A DNA stretch of 64,000 nucleotides from Neonectria sp. B-13 (lineage: Eukaryota; Ascomycota; Sordariomycetes; Hypocreales; Nectriaceae), in NCBI GenBank assembly GCA_002682825.1, contig NOKP01000008.1, positions 1,682,033 to 1,746,032 of the forward strand, given 5' to 3'. Position 1 is the first letter of the stretch; each line of letters begins with the position of its first letter. Positions 1 through 11,273 of the stretch are shown piece after piece. The notes under the pieces are model-generated. The model was not told where the DNA came from, searched no databases, and saw only the letters and a program-made list of their open reading frames with translations. A program made the translations under genes and the position numbers.

Positions 1-223
1 TCGCGGCCGGTCGACCCAGCAACGGTGGTAAACAAACGCCGGGGCCGGTGAAGACCACCTCGACCAACCATCAACGGCCACACCCTCCAGCGGCTACCCA
101 AACACACGAAATAACAGCTGCACTCTCCCAGGAAGACCCATTCCTTGCTCTCCGCTTTCTGTACATTTGACTTTCGTGCTACCACCATCTTGCAGCGTAC
201 ATACACAACACTACACCCTTCGA

Positions 224-3200
224 ATGCCCCGACGGAACAAGGTCGACGACCTCGACTTTGAGATTCACGTTGACCGGTCTTGCATTAGCGACCCCATGGA
301 CCACGACGAGCCCGCCGATATGGAAAACGAGAAGGAACTCAACGTCGACCAGACACAGACCGAGTCAAAGGCTGAGCCGATGGCTGAGCCGGCGGCAGAG
401 CTGGAGCTCGACAATACCAAAGATACCGACGCATCAGACATGCCCGAGTCCAAAGACGACACACTACACACAGATGACGATGCCACTCCGCTGGCGGACG
501 AAGACGCACACCACTCAGGGTCCGAGTCAGAGGCCGCAGGTTCTCGTCGAGGATCCATGGCATCTGCAACCTCGGGCTCGTACGTCTCGCACCGCCGGAC
601 GTCTCGCCGGACAGAGGCGTTGATCCACGCTGCCGCCCGGGACATTGTCGACCAGATTGAGCTGGGCCGGGGACGAGAGTCCATGAACAGCATCTCCGGC
701 ACCGATGAGAGCTACATCTCGCACTCTGAGGGCGGCAGTGGTCGTCCTTCGGATGCTCACTCTGTTGCTGAGAGCGGTGGACGAGATTCTCTTCATAGCC
801 ACGGCGAGCCTCTTGATGATCATGCACGAGAGTCCCTCGGCAGCCATGCCCCAGAGTCTGTCCATAGTGGACGCGAGTCTCTGCATAGTGTGCCTGGTGT
901 AGAAGAGAGCTACGTCTCGCACTCACGGCCTGGAAGTGCCCGTCACTCCGAAGCACACTCAGAAACACACTCAGAAGCACACTCAGAAGCACACTCAGAC
1001 GCCCATTCAGACGCTCACTCATACACCCACTCAAATCCCCATTCAGATGCCCACCCAGACACCCATTCAGATGCCCACCCAGACACCCTTTCAGATGTCC
1101 ACCTCGACCTTCACTCGGACGCCCACTCCGTAACTGAAAGCCATGGACACCAGTCTATTCACAGCGGACGAGAGTCTGTCGCCAGCTACAGAGAGTCCAT
1201 TCACAGTCACGCAGAGTCTACTCGAAGTCACGTTCGAGAGTCGGCGCACAGCGCCGAAGATGGCTACATCTCTCGCTCCGCCAGTGCCCGCCAGTCGGAC
1301 TCTCACAGATCAGCGACTGCCAGCAGCCATCACTCAGCAGAAGACGACCGCGGCAGCTCTCACCATGAGAACGACGACGACGTGTTCAGCGACCACAGCC
1401 CCCGGAGTTCTATGGGCTCGCTGTCTGAGTCGGAGCACAGAAAGATGGAGAAGATTGCGCAGATGGACAGATCCCCTCGCATCTCAGACATCAGCCAGTA
1501 CGAGCCAGACCAACGATTTGTGCCCACTTTCAGAGAGACTCCCCGACCTGCCTTCAGGTCTCCCTCCTCTGTTAAGGCCATGCAGATGTCCTCACCACCA
1601 GCGTCGGTGCTAGGATCTCCCCGCGCCGGCAGGCGAGGCTTGCCAACCGTGTCTCGCCTAGGATCTCCTAGCATCTCTGCGCAGTACTCCCCTAAGAAGA
1701 CACCCCCTCGCTTTAAGAGAGCCACTCCGCCGCTCGTGCTCCTACACGTCACTCTCCTGCCACTGCGATGGGGTTGGGGAGACGTGCTAGACCGTGCCAC
1801 GACGGATACTCTGAGCCAGGACGGCAAGACCCTTCGTGATGCCTGGCGACAACTCCAGGACCGTATGGGAGACACAACAGTCGAGCGCGGTATCCTGCTG
1901 CCTCATCCTCAGAACGATTATGAGGTTCTCGAGGAGCGGTTGCTCGAGGCCCTGGAGCTACCTATGCGACGCCGTGCTCGGATTCTCGAGTGTGGTCACT
2001 ACCTCGGCCCATCAAACGAGATGACGCTCATAGACGAGTCGGACAGCGAAGACGAAGACTACGACGAAGACGACCGACGGATCTCGCGGCGGACTTTGGA
2101 CCAGGTTCACTGGTGCAAGACATGCCGCACTGACATCCGTTACGACTCGCTCGGCCCGGGCAAGATCTTCCGCGTCAAGGTGTATGCGTCCAACGGTCTG
2201 ATGAAGGCCGGCGCATGGGAGGCCTGCTGGAAGGAGATGGAGCGAGTGGACGTCGAGATCGAACCTCTTGTCGACTCCAAGGCTCAGGGGGAGCTGAACC
2301 GGCTGGAGGCTGAACAGGAACGGGAGTTGGAGATGCAGGAGGAGCAGTATGAAGATGAGCTGGATGATCTCCACGACGATCTTTACTCCGACCATGAAGA
2401 TCTGGAACGCGAAGCACTGGAGCGTGAGGAGTTTGAGCGTGAAGAGCTTGAGCGCGAGGAGCTTGAGCGTGCCGAGCTTGAGCGTGCTGAACTTGAGCAT
2501 GCTGAACTTGAGCGTGCTGAACATGAGCGTGCAGAGCTCGAACGCGAAAAGCTAGAGCGCGAAAAGCTGGAACATGAAAAGCTGGAGCGTGAGGAGTTTG
2601 AGCGTGAAGAACTTGAGCGCGAGGAGCTTGAGCGTGCTGAGTTTGAGCGTGCTGAACTTGAGCGTGAAAAGCAAGAGCGCGAAAAGCTGGAGCGTGAAGA
2701 GCTTGAGCGAGAAGAGCTGGAACGCGAAGAGCTGGAGCATAAAGACTCAGACCACGAAGACCTCTTGACGCGCGAGGGGTCCGAACATCATGATGAGCCC
2801 CTTGAACGCCAACAAGACGATGAAGACCACGAAGAGCACCGCAACCTTGATAAGGAACTTCACGAGGATCATGTCTCGGAGCATTCTGGCTCAGATACTC
2901 ACGAAGATGGGGTTCACGACAAGGAGCCCTCCTTCATGGAACCTGAGCCTGTTACTGAAGCAACTCCTGCTCCCGATGTCCACCATACTACTCCGGACTC
3001 AGAACAACACCAAAGACGAGAATCCGAGAGACTCCGAGAAATATACGGCGACGCCCCTACCCAAGATGACGAGCCCCAACCCAAGACTCACCAACAATAC
3101 GAGGAGCACCAGCAGCCCTCAACCGAACATAACCCCAATCCCAACTCTCGCGGGCCACCTGCCTCCGCCGAGGCCTATGCCCAGCACACCCAGCCGCCTA

Positions 3201-4447
3201 AGGACGCCAGCCTCCAGGACCTGCTGCTCGAGTCAGTGCGCGTCCTGATGCAGGATAAGAAGAACGTCCTCATCGGCTTGTTGAGCATACTGATCCTCAT
3301 GCTCGCTCTACGGAGCGGTCAACCTCCGGTTGATCCACGGACGTTTCAAACGTTGGTGGTGAGCCAGGGGGTGCCAACGGTCACGGTTACGCAGCTGCCG
3401 TTGGCGACGGTGGCTGATAGGCAGATTGGGGGCCAGGTTGAGGAAGTTGTGGCTCATGAGAGCCTGGTGCAAGATATCGCTGTTTTGGAGAGCCAAGTTG
3501 AGAGTCAGCTTGAGGAAACTACAACTGAGAACCAGGCTGTGGAGAGTCAGGTTGCCGAGAATCAGGTTGCCGAGAGCCAGGTGGAGGAGATTCGAGTTGA
3601 GGAGAGCCAGGTGGAGGAGATTCAAGTTGAGGAGAGCCAGGTGGAGGAGATTCAAGTTGAGGAGAGCCAGGTGGAGGAAACCTCAGTCGAGGAGAGCCAG
3701 GTGGAGAGCCAAGTGGAGGAGAGCCAGGTGGAGGAAAGCCAGGTGGAGGAGAGCAACATCGTTGAGCGTGAGGGTATTCCCGACAACCATATCGTCGAGG
3801 AAAGCCCCATTGTTCAGGAGAGCGCCCCCACCGAGAGTCTTGCAGTTGCCGAGAGCAGCTCTGTTCCTAAGGACAGCCAGGCGACGGCCTACGCATCCTC
3901 AAGCAACGGCCTCGACCCTTGCGCCTCTTGCACTCTGTCTCGCGATGATCAGGCCTCGACCAGTCAAGCACCGGAGGACGCACCCGCTCCGGAACCATTT
4001 CGCGAAACGGAGACCGTCATTTCGGAGAGAATTGTGCGCATTGTCGAGACTGTGACAGAAGTTGAGACGGCGACGGCGACGATCAGAATCACCGAGACGG
4101 CGTCTATCTCAGTCACTGTCCAGCCTGTATCGCATGCTACTCAACCTAGTGAGCTGTTTGACGCTACACCGTCCAGCGAGCTTGAGCAGGCTGAGGAGTC
4201 CGTTCCCTTCGAGTCTGTTCCTCAGGAATCCGCCGCTCCTATCGACATCTTGGTTGAAGAGTCTGTGACTCTTGACGAGATGGACGGCGCCGAAGACGTC
4301 GAGCCTGTGGATGAAGCTGCCGCAGAGCCTAGCGTCGAGGTCGAGGTCAAGGAACCCGTTGCTGAGGAAAGCCTCCAGGTTGAGGATACCAACTCTCTTG
4401 ACGAGCCGGAGGCAAAGTCCGAGTCTGAGCCTGAGCGAGAGCTATAG
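224..4447 (+). CDS. Repeat-rich single-pass membrane protein, unknown function
   Basis: Single uninterrupted exon of 1407 residues. The first ATG in frame is at 224 (MPRRNKVDD); the frame stays open upstream but without an ATG. The N-terminal half is acidic and Ser/His-rich, with a four-residue HSDA/HSEA array at about residues 241-302. A globular block at about 500-690 begins LLHVTLLPLRW and contains ECGH and CKTC, which could bind a metal. It is followed by about 23 pentads of the LEREE type (725-840), a charged linker, one hydrophobic segment (VLIGLLSILILMLAL, near 1015-1030), then a VEESQ array (about 1107-1180) and an acidic C-terminus. There is no signal peptide, so a single-pass ER or nuclear-envelope protein is an inference. 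The globular block looks like the only conserved domain; I cannot name the family or a function. Confidence 0.85.
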   Translation: MPRRNKVDDLDFEIHVDRSCISDPMDHDEPADMENEKELNVDQTQTESKAEPMAEPAAELELDNTKDTDASDMPESKDDTLHTDDDATPLADEDAHHSGSESEAAGSRRGSMASATSGSYVSHRRTSRRTEALIHAAARDIVDQIELGRGRESMNSISGTDESYISHSEGGSGRPSDAHSVAESGGRDSLHSHGEPLDDHARESLGSHAPESVHSGRESLHSVPGVEESYVSHSRPGSARHSEAHSETHSEAHSEAHSDAHSDAHSYTHSNPHSDAHPDTHSDAHPDTLSDVHLDLHSDAHSVTESHGHQSIHSGRESVASYRESIHSHAESTRSHVRESAHSAEDGYISRSASARQSDSHRSATASSHHSAEDDRGSSHHENDDDVFSDHSPRSSMGSLSESEHRKMEKIAQMDRSPRISDISQYEPDQRFVPTFRETPRPAFRSPSSVKAMQMSSPPASVLGSPRAGRRGLPTVSRLGSPSISAQYSPKKTPPRFKRATPPLVLLHVTLLPLRWGWGDVLDRATTDTLSQDGKTLRDAWRQLQDRMGDTTVERGILLPHPQNDYEVLEERLLEALELPMRRRARILECGHYLGPSNEMTLIDESDSEDEDYDEDDRRISRRTLDQVHWCKTCRTDIRYDSLGPGKIFRVKVYASNGLMKAGAWEACWKEMERVDVEIEPLVDSKAQGELNRLEAEQERELEMQEEQYEDELDDLHDDLYSDHEDLEREALEREEFEREELEREELERAELERAELEHAELERAEHERAELEREKLEREKLEHEKLEREEFEREELEREELERAEFERAELEREKQEREKLEREELEREELEREELEHKDSDHEDLLTREGSEHHDEPLERQQDDEDHEEHRNLDKELHEDHVSEHSGSDTHEDGVHDKEPSFMEPEPVTEATPAPDVHHTTPDSEQHQRRESERLREIYGDAPTQDDEPQPKTHQQYEEHQQPSTEHNPNPNSRGPPASAEAYAQHTQPPKDASLQDLLLESVRVLMQDKKNVLIGLLSILILMLALRSGQPPVDPRTFQTLVVSQGVPTVTVTQLPLATVADRQIGGQVEEVVAHESLVQDIAVLESQVESQLEETTTENQAVESQVAENQVAESQVEEIRVEESQVEEIQVEESQVEEIQVEESQVEETSVEESQVESQVEESQVEESQVEESNIVEREGIPDNHIVEESPIVQESAPTESLAVAESSSVPKDSQATAYASSSNGLDPCASCTLSRDDQASTSQAPEDAPAPEPFRETETVISERIVRIVETVTEVETATATIRITETASISVTVQPVSHATQPSELFDATPSSELEQAEESVPFESVPQESAAPIDILVEESVTLDEMDGAEDVEPVDEAAAEPSVEVEVKEPVAEESLQVEDTNSLDEPEAKSESEPEREL
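935..1135 (+). repeat. 12-nt coding tandem array (HSDA-type)
   Basis: Within the membrane-protein gene, 12-nt units of the form CACTCAGAAGCA or CATTCAGACGCC are repeated about 14-16 times with substitutions. They encode His-Ser-(Glu/Asp)-Ala tetrads. Copies diverge at third positions and decay toward the 3' end (HPDT, LSDV). Confidence 0.85.
2395..2745 (+). repeat. 15-nt coding tandem array (LEREE pentads)
   Basis: About 23 consecutive 15-nt units encode pentads such as LEREE, FEREE, LERAE, LEREK and LEHEK. A hydrophobic residue every fifth position does not match heptad coiled-coil spacing. The alternating Glu and Arg/Lys content suggests a charged single alpha-helix, which is an inference. 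Confidence 0.88.
3541..3765 (+). repeat. 30-nt coding tandem array (VEESQVEEIQ)
   Basis: Near-identical 30-nt units (GTTGAGGAGAGCCAGGTGGA and the next 10 bases) recur from about 3591 to 3690. They are flanked by shorter VEESQ and VAENQ variants. Low divergence between adjacent copies points to recent expansion. Confidence 0.85.
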
Positions 4448-4755
4448 CGAGCCATGTTTTCCATGCCCGATGTGAGTGCCATGAAGGATATACCTGGGAC
4501 GTGTTTGATGATTGGGTTTCTTGTAGCGAGACTGAATACTGCGAGTCACAAATGTTTATAATTAGGATTGTTCATAGGGTTAATATGAATGTTAAACGAA
4601 TTCAAGAGCACCACATGCCACTCTAACGCCGTGCTATGCCTTTATTCATGGTATATAGCCGCATGCCCTTTGTATATCCCAACCATTACGATGCCGGCGG
4701 AGTGCCTGAACCTGTCCTGTGCCCATCCGTGCCTTTTTCTGGTGAACTGCGGCAC
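4448..4755. other. Convergent 3' intergenic spacer
   Basis: Separates the 3' ends of two convergent genes. It is AT-rich near 4550-4600, consistent with overlapping 3' UTRs. I see no gene or conserved motif. Confidence 0.6.
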
Positions 4756-5255
4756 TCACAGCCTGATGTAAATATCCATACAGTCGATCCTCCACTCTCG
4801 CTTTCCTAGCAGACTGCGCAACCACTCGACCCCCAGGCCAGTCCACTCAGCCCTGCGCGCAGCGGCTGCATCCAAGGCGGCGTTCGTCACGGCGGTAGCA
4901 GTCGAGTTGATCATCTCGACGACGCTCGCATTGAACAGGTCGGCAGAGTCGGGTAGGACATCCGTCGGCAGGGAATGACTCGAGGAGCCGGGTCTCGGGA
5001 GGAACCAGTTGCTGCCAAAGTCGAAGAAGCAGCGATCGGACCAGTTGCATGAGGTCAGGAAGAGGATGAGAAGGAGGATGGAGCAGTAGACGCAAGGCCG
5101 GTTGAGAAAGTATGTGCAGACGAAGAAGAGGAAGATGAAGGCCGGCGAGGCGTTGGTGGGGATGAAGAGGAGGGGGAGCCAGCTGTTTCCGTTAGCATCA
5201 ACCACTACAACGACGTCAACGGGGGAGGAGAGACATACCTTCGGAGGCAGAACAT
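4756..5255 (-). CDS. Small two-exon membrane protein, unknown
   Basis: Exon 1 is 5239-5255 (17 nt) and exon 2 is 4756-5182. The 56-nt intron has donor GTATGT, branch-like GCTAAC and acceptor AACAG, and the frame joins exactly to give 147 residues. The protein begins MFCLRSWLPLLFIPTN and has two hydrophobic segments (about residues 6-27 and 33-50) separated by LNRPCVYC. A soluble tail carries a CNWSDRCFFDFG motif and predicted amphipathic stretches. The start is set by the first ATG and the clean splice; without the intron the N-terminus would be an unlikely non-ATG read. It is divergently transcribed from the EDC4 gene. Family not recognised; a small endomembrane protein is the likeliest reading. 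Confidence 0.75.
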
Positions 5256-6484
5256 GTTGGCGACGTGGGCGACTGGGGCCAGATGTCGCGATGCGCTTGG
5301 TGGTGTTGACTTGTCGAGGTTGGGACTCGGGAGGGTAGCGTCACGTCACTCGTGCAGCGGCAACATGTGACGACGGAACGGTAGCGAGCAGTTGGCAGCC
5401 AAAGGGAAGAGTTGAGGCGGGCGACCAAGTCTCTTGGTTCCCAAAGACGGGATAGCCTGTTTCCAGCCGAAGGTAATTAACAATAATGGTAAGGCGAAGA
5501 GGCCAAGATGGATTGGATAGAGTGACGAGAGAATGGATCCCATCGCTGTCGGTCAAAAGTTTGAGGTGCACCCGACATCCAGCTGCAGGCGGGCCACGCT
5601 TGGCGAACGGCCACGCCTGCTGCGCCACATGGTCCTGGATTGTCCCGAAGAAGTGTGGTTGGGGCAATCGGCAGCTGGCCATAATCTCAACGGCACTGCA
5701 ACGGCCAGGCTCATGCGCTGATTGAATGGCCAGCACAGCGACCGCCCAACCGTCGCCAGCGGGATTCCTAGCGCACCTAGGCCCTACGAACTGCCCCCAC
5801 TTGGGCCACAGCTGGAGAGCAGAGCAGTGCCGGCGGATAATTGATTCAGCCGCAGCCGCCCGCCTCCAAGCCCGAAACCTTCCCAGCAAGGCAAAAAGAT
5901 GGAGCCTCGCTCACACTCTCCACAGCCTTTACCACGTCACTCATCACTGGGCGCGCTGCACTGACTGGGCGTGACAGGCTGTGACTGGCTGCGACTGGCT
6001 CTTCAACAGCTCTGACGGGCACTGACACTGGCGTAGCGTCGCGTTGGGCTCCCATCCGCCAGCGCGCTGTGCAGCCAGCCATCGCCAAATTCCGCCAGAG
6101 CAGGCGCCATCCAACCCGCCGTCCGCCTTCCCGGCCACTTTCCCAATTTGTTTCTCCTGCTTTTTTTCTGAGGCGAGGTGACTAACCACCACCACCACCA
6201 CCACTAGTCTACCACGTACCTTCCCGCCTCACCCAAAACCCTTCTCCATAACATCTCTCCCATCACCGCCTCGCCTCATTGTAAGGCAGGCTTTTCCCGC
6301 TCTCGCCATCTCTTCCTCTCTCACCCTCTTCCTCTTGTTCGATTCTCTTTGTTGTCTCTTCCGTTCGCATTCGGACCGCCCTATCTTGCTTCCGTCCGAT
6401 ATCTTCCATTGACGCATACTGAGACGCCGCAGTCGCCGAGGTAGCTTTCCGTTATCCTCTCGCCACCGCTTGCCGATTGCCACG
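5256..6484. promoter_or_regulatory. Divergent intergenic region upstream of EDC4
   Basis: This 1.2 kb separates two divergently transcribed genes and should hold both promoters. The last 350 bases before the EDC4 start are pyrimidine-rich (CTC/TCTT), typical of a fungal 5' leader. An ACC microsatellite lies at 6185-6204. Open frames on both strands lack codon structure. Confidence 0.55.
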
Positions 6485-9400
6485 ATGGACATGGATATGC
6501 CCCCGGCGCCCACGCCGCCCGTCAACAGCATGAACATGGGAGCGTCCAACTCGGATCGTACTGCCAACTTGCTAAACTTGCTCAAGTTTAGCACTTCCGG
6601 TGGCTCGCAGCTGCAGAATCAGACTGCGCGCGAGCAAAACCCGGTCCAGCAGTTGCCGCAGTACCAGCACCAAGCCCAGGAGCCTCAGCAGCAGCAGCAG
6701 CAGCAGCAGCAGCAATACCAGCAACAGAACCAGTATCTGCAGCAGGTCCAGCAGCAGCAGCACCAGCAGCAGCTTCAGCCTCTGCCGCCCGCCGGCATGC
6801 CTCAGGCATTCCCGGCTGCTGCTCTGCACCAGCCGGCGCCCTCCTCTGCTGACCCGACCGGCCTCCTCGCTGCTCTCATGCGTGGAGCCCACGAAGCCGA
6901 AGAGGCCAAGCAGGCCCCGCCGCCTCCTCCTCAACAGGCTTCCACCTCGTTTGGCAACGGATCGCCGCCTCCCGATACGCGATCCTACCTGCTGAACCTT
7001 CTCAATCGCCCCAAGCCCAGCCAGGGAGAACAGGCCATGCTTGCCGAGTCGTCGCGATCCGACAACTTGACACCCCAGTCACCTGAAAACGTGGCTGTCG
7101 ACCCTGCTCGCTACCACGGTCAATACCAGCAGCAGCAGCCGCAGCATCAAATCCACCCACCACAGGCAATTCCCTACTCCATGCTGCAGTACCAAGCCGA
7201 ACAATACGTCAAGAATAACAACCCTCCCGGTTATGAGTACTCGTCTCCACCGTCGCAGGAGCCCACCGAAGTCTCCTCAGCCCTGTACCAGCAGCTCATG
7301 GGCACCCTCTCTCAGTCGTCTTCTATGGGCCAGCAGAATCACAACCAGCTCACCCAGAGCCATCACTCTCAATCTCCCAACGCGGCCTCCTTCCACATTA
7401 TTAAGAAGGACTCGCCGGCTGGCTCGCAGCACTACGATCAGAGCGGTAGCCACCCGACTTCGCCAAACCACATCCGCCGCAAGGCTACACGCACCTCGTC
7501 TCTTCACTCGCATCCCTCGGTTAAGCAGACCCCTCCCACCTCCGAGTTCGACAGCTACGTGTCTGCCGACAAGAACAGGGAGACGGTCTCTGAGGCCATC
7601 AGTGACATCGCCGACAAAGCCGACCACGAAGCCCGTGAGGCCCTCGAGCGAGCTGAGCATGACCAGGTCCAGGCTGAAATTGCCGACGACCTCGATGCCA
7701 TGCTACACGCTAAGTCAGACAAGGAATTTGATGACAACGCTCAGGCTGCCGCACAGGCCATAAAGTCGGAGCTCGAACGTGAGGAGAACGAGGGCGTTTT
7801 GGAAGAGGCGTTGCCCTCGGATGTCGCCGAGACCGTCCGCGAGATTCTTGACGAGGCCGCCCTTGGTGTGGCTGACAGCTGGGAGAGCGCTGACCAAGAT
7901 GAGATTGTCGTCATCGAGGAGAAGGAGCCTCCTCCTGTCAAGGTGTTTAATTTCCCTATGAAGCCATGGATATCCATTACGCTCCAAGAAGAGGGTACCG
8001 AGCCGCGCCCGCAATTCCGCGATGAGACCATCATGGATATTGCCAGACTCAAGAAGGAATTTGATCAGATTGACCGGAACCTATACACGGCGACGGAGAA
8101 CTACATGGCATACGGTATGTCCAAGCAGGGGGGTCTGCGTGTCATTCGCCAGGAGGATGGCAAAGACGCAAAGATCTTTACCGACACAAAGGACCGCATC
8201 TTCAATGTTGCCATGTCTGTCACACCCTCGGACCACAACGGCGCTCATCGCGAGGCCATCATCGGCACCGGCATCAGTGGCACTATCTACTGGGTCCAGA
8301 TCAGGGACGGCGAGAAGGACCACATCGAGGACGCTCACCTTGAGCAATACGGCTTTGCCCTGCCGCCCATGATCTCCCAGGAGGGTGATGCGCCAGGAGG
8401 CGTTCTCAAGACGCGCGCCCGCACCTCCACCAACCACCCTGAGTACTTTGCCGTTGGACGCGGCAAGTCCATCAACCTCATCTGGCCCTCGTATATCTTG
8501 CAGAACAACCTGCTCAAGCCTGGCCACGACCGCGTTGTCGACACCGAGGCGCTGTCCAAGCAGTGCTCTCTGAAGATCAACACGGGCAAGGCTGGTAAGG
8601 ATTTCACCTTCAGCCAGGACGACTCCGTCATTGTCTCTCTTGATAAGTCTGGTCGGGTCAAGTTCTGGGACGTTCGTGACTTGACCGCCGTCAAGGAAGG
8701 CTCCGATCCCCGCGCACCCACTCCCGCGCTGACCTCTCTTGAGGTCAAGGAGCCGTTGATGACTCTGGCTAGCACCCCTGAGGGTGAGAAGGCATGGCCC
8801 ACATCGGTTATCCTCCTCGACAAGCAACGCCCCTACCAGAAGCAGTGCGCCCTTCGCTACATGATTGTTGGCATGAAACAGAACCACACCCTCCAGCTCT
8901 GGGATCTGGCCCTCGGTAAGCCGGTTCAGGAGTTCAACCTCCCCCACAGCAAGGAGTCAGACGCCGTCTGCAGTGTCATGTACCACTCCGCCACCGGCAT
9001 GCTCGTCATTGGCCACCCTACTCGCAACTCGGTCTACTTTGCGCATCTGTCGGCTCCTAAGTATAACCTTAAGAGCGTGTCCCAGGCCGAGTACATCCAG
9101 CGCCTTGTCGCCCAGGATGCCACCATCCCTCAGCCGGATAGTACGGCTGTTATCAGCGGAGTGAGAGAGTACTCTTTCGCCAACCGTGGAATCCTGCGCA
9201 GCCTCGACATTCTTTGCAACCCTGCTATGGTCCAAGACGCCGACGAGCCCACTCTGTTTGAGCTTTACGCCATGCACTCCAAGGGTGTTGCTTGCTTGCT
9301 TATCAAGCAGAATGAGCTCGGCTGGTCTAAGGACAACAAGGTTCTGGATGCTGTCGACGCTGTCGCCGAGGGCGTTGTCACTGTCTCCAAGCTCAAGACG

Positions 9401-11273
9401 CCTCTACCCGTGGAACCCGTCGTTAATGCCGATAGTATCCCAATTCGTGTTGTCAACCGTGGACCTTCTAAGGAAACGCTCCAGGTGACGGCTTCACAGC
9501 CTGAAACGCCCCAGCGCGGGTCCGATTCTGTTACTCCCGTCAAGGTCAAGAACGAGCCGAAGGAGGCTGAAACGCCTGTCCAGTCGGCCAAGGAGTCGCA
9601 ATCGGAGAAGCCTGAGCGCAAGTCGCGCAAGAAGAAGAACGCCTCCAACCAGGATCCCGCCACCAACGGAGCCACACCTCGTGCTGGCAAGGAGCCCAAG
9701 GCGGCCCCTGTCCCCGTCGCCGCTGCCACTGTGTCTCAGGAGGCCTTTGACTTGGCCATTTCTGGACTCGAGTCCCGCCTCAGCTCCAGCATGTCGGAGA
9801 CGCTCAAGGACTCTCTCAAGACTCTCAACGGCAAGATCGACGAAGGTGTTCGTGTTCGCGATGAGAACTTCAACCAGCACCAGCTCAAGCTGCTCGACAT
9901 GGTTTCCGAGGTTCTCAACGAGAATACCCAGAAGGTCCTTGAGTCTCTCATTCATCACCAGTTCACCGATCTGGTGATTCCCGCTATCGGCGATAAGGCT
10001 GGCAAGGCTGTTAATGACATGCTCAACAACAAGCTTCAGCCCCATGTGTCGTCCTCCGTTCAGAAGGAGATCCAGAGCGCGCTGCCCCATGCTCTCAATC
10101 GGTCTCTGCGCTCAAGCGACTTTGTCAACGCCATCTCGGATCGTGTCAGCTCTTCCGTCGCGTCCAGTGTGCAGCAAGAGGTCCTGGCCACTCTGACCCA
10201 GAGATTGACCCCGACCTTTACCACCATTGCTACCCAAGCGTCTCAGCGGGTTGCTGGCGAACTCCACCAGCAATACCACGACCAGTTTGAGCACATGAAG
10301 GCCCAGAACGTGGCTGATGCTAACAAGATCGACCAGCTGCTGTCGTACGTCACCCGTCTGACCGACATGGTGTCGACCATGGCCGCCTCCCAGTCTTCGC
10401 TCCAAGCGGAGTTTCTTAAGTTCAAGCAACAGCCGCCTGTGCACGAGCTTCCTGGCGTCCCTGGACCCCAGCACAGCAATCATGGCCAAATGTCTCACTA
10501 TGGCAGCAACATGTCTCAAAATGCGCCCAGCCACACGGGCAGCTTCCCTCCCAGCCAGGCACCTAGCAACCCACAGTACCTGGGCAGCCCTCAGTACGTT
10601 CGAGGCTCTCAGCAGCTGAGCAGTCCTCAGGGCTCCGTTCCCGCTTCCGACTACGTTGCTCCCGCGAGTAACGTTAACGCGCTTGCTGGCGCCTACGCGA
10701 ACCAGATGAGCAAGACGGAAACGGAGGCGGATCACGATCTGCTGCAGCGGATCCGAATCATCGAGCAGGCCATCCAAGAGGGCCGCTTCCAGGAGGCCAT
10801 GATCCAATGGATCCAGAGCGGTCGTGAGGAAGAAATTTTCCACCGAAGTCTCAGCCGCTTCCCACCAGCCAAGTTTGAGAGCCTGCCGCCGCTGATGCTG
10901 CTCGTCGTCATTGCAACCATTTCCAAGGACCTGCGACCCAACCCTCGTCTCAAGGAGGAAGTCGATTGGATCGAGATGGCTCTCCGAGCATTTGCCGAGA
11001 ACCTGTCGGCTTTCGTAAGTTCGTTCTAATTAACGTTTGGGCACAGCTAACAATCTACAGGAATGGGAACAACAGGGCTCTCGAGATGTGATGAAGAGCA
11101 CCTCCCAGACTATGCAGCTCCTCATTGGCCGTGTCCAGCCTCTCATCGGTGGCATCCAGGATGGTTTCCCGACTGACCCCTTCCTGGCCAACGTTGAGAA
11201 GGCCAAGCTGGAATGGGTTGTGCGAACTTCGGAGCAGGTTCTCGAGTCTTTCGGTCCGCGACGCTACGAGTAA
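6485..11273 (+). CDS. EDC4: EDC4/Ge-1-like mRNA decapping scaffold
   Basis: Exons 6485-11014 and 11061-11273 with a 46-nt intron (GTAAGT, branch GCTAAC, acceptor TACAG) give 1580 residues. The start is the first ATG in frame (MDMDMPPAP). The order is: a Gln-rich N-terminus with a CAG-encoded poly-Q tract from residue 68, an acidic helical stretch (about 360-480), a WD40-like beta-propeller region (about 500-920), a Ser/Pro/Lys linker, a long alpha-helical region, and a C-terminal Ge1 domain from about 1419 (LQRIRIIEQAIQEGRFQEA) that ends in the second exon. Metazoan and plant EDC4/Ge-1/VARICOSE proteins scaffold Dcp1-Dcp2 in P-bodies; the same role here follows from architecture. Length matches the family. 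It is expected in cytoplasmic granules. Confidence 0.9.
6686..6713 (+). repeat. CAG trinucleotide run encoding poly-Q
   Basis: About nine uninterrupted CAG codons end in CAA. Further CAG-rich blocks continue to about 6775 inside the EDC4 gene. The tract is probably length-variable between strains. Confidence 0.85.
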
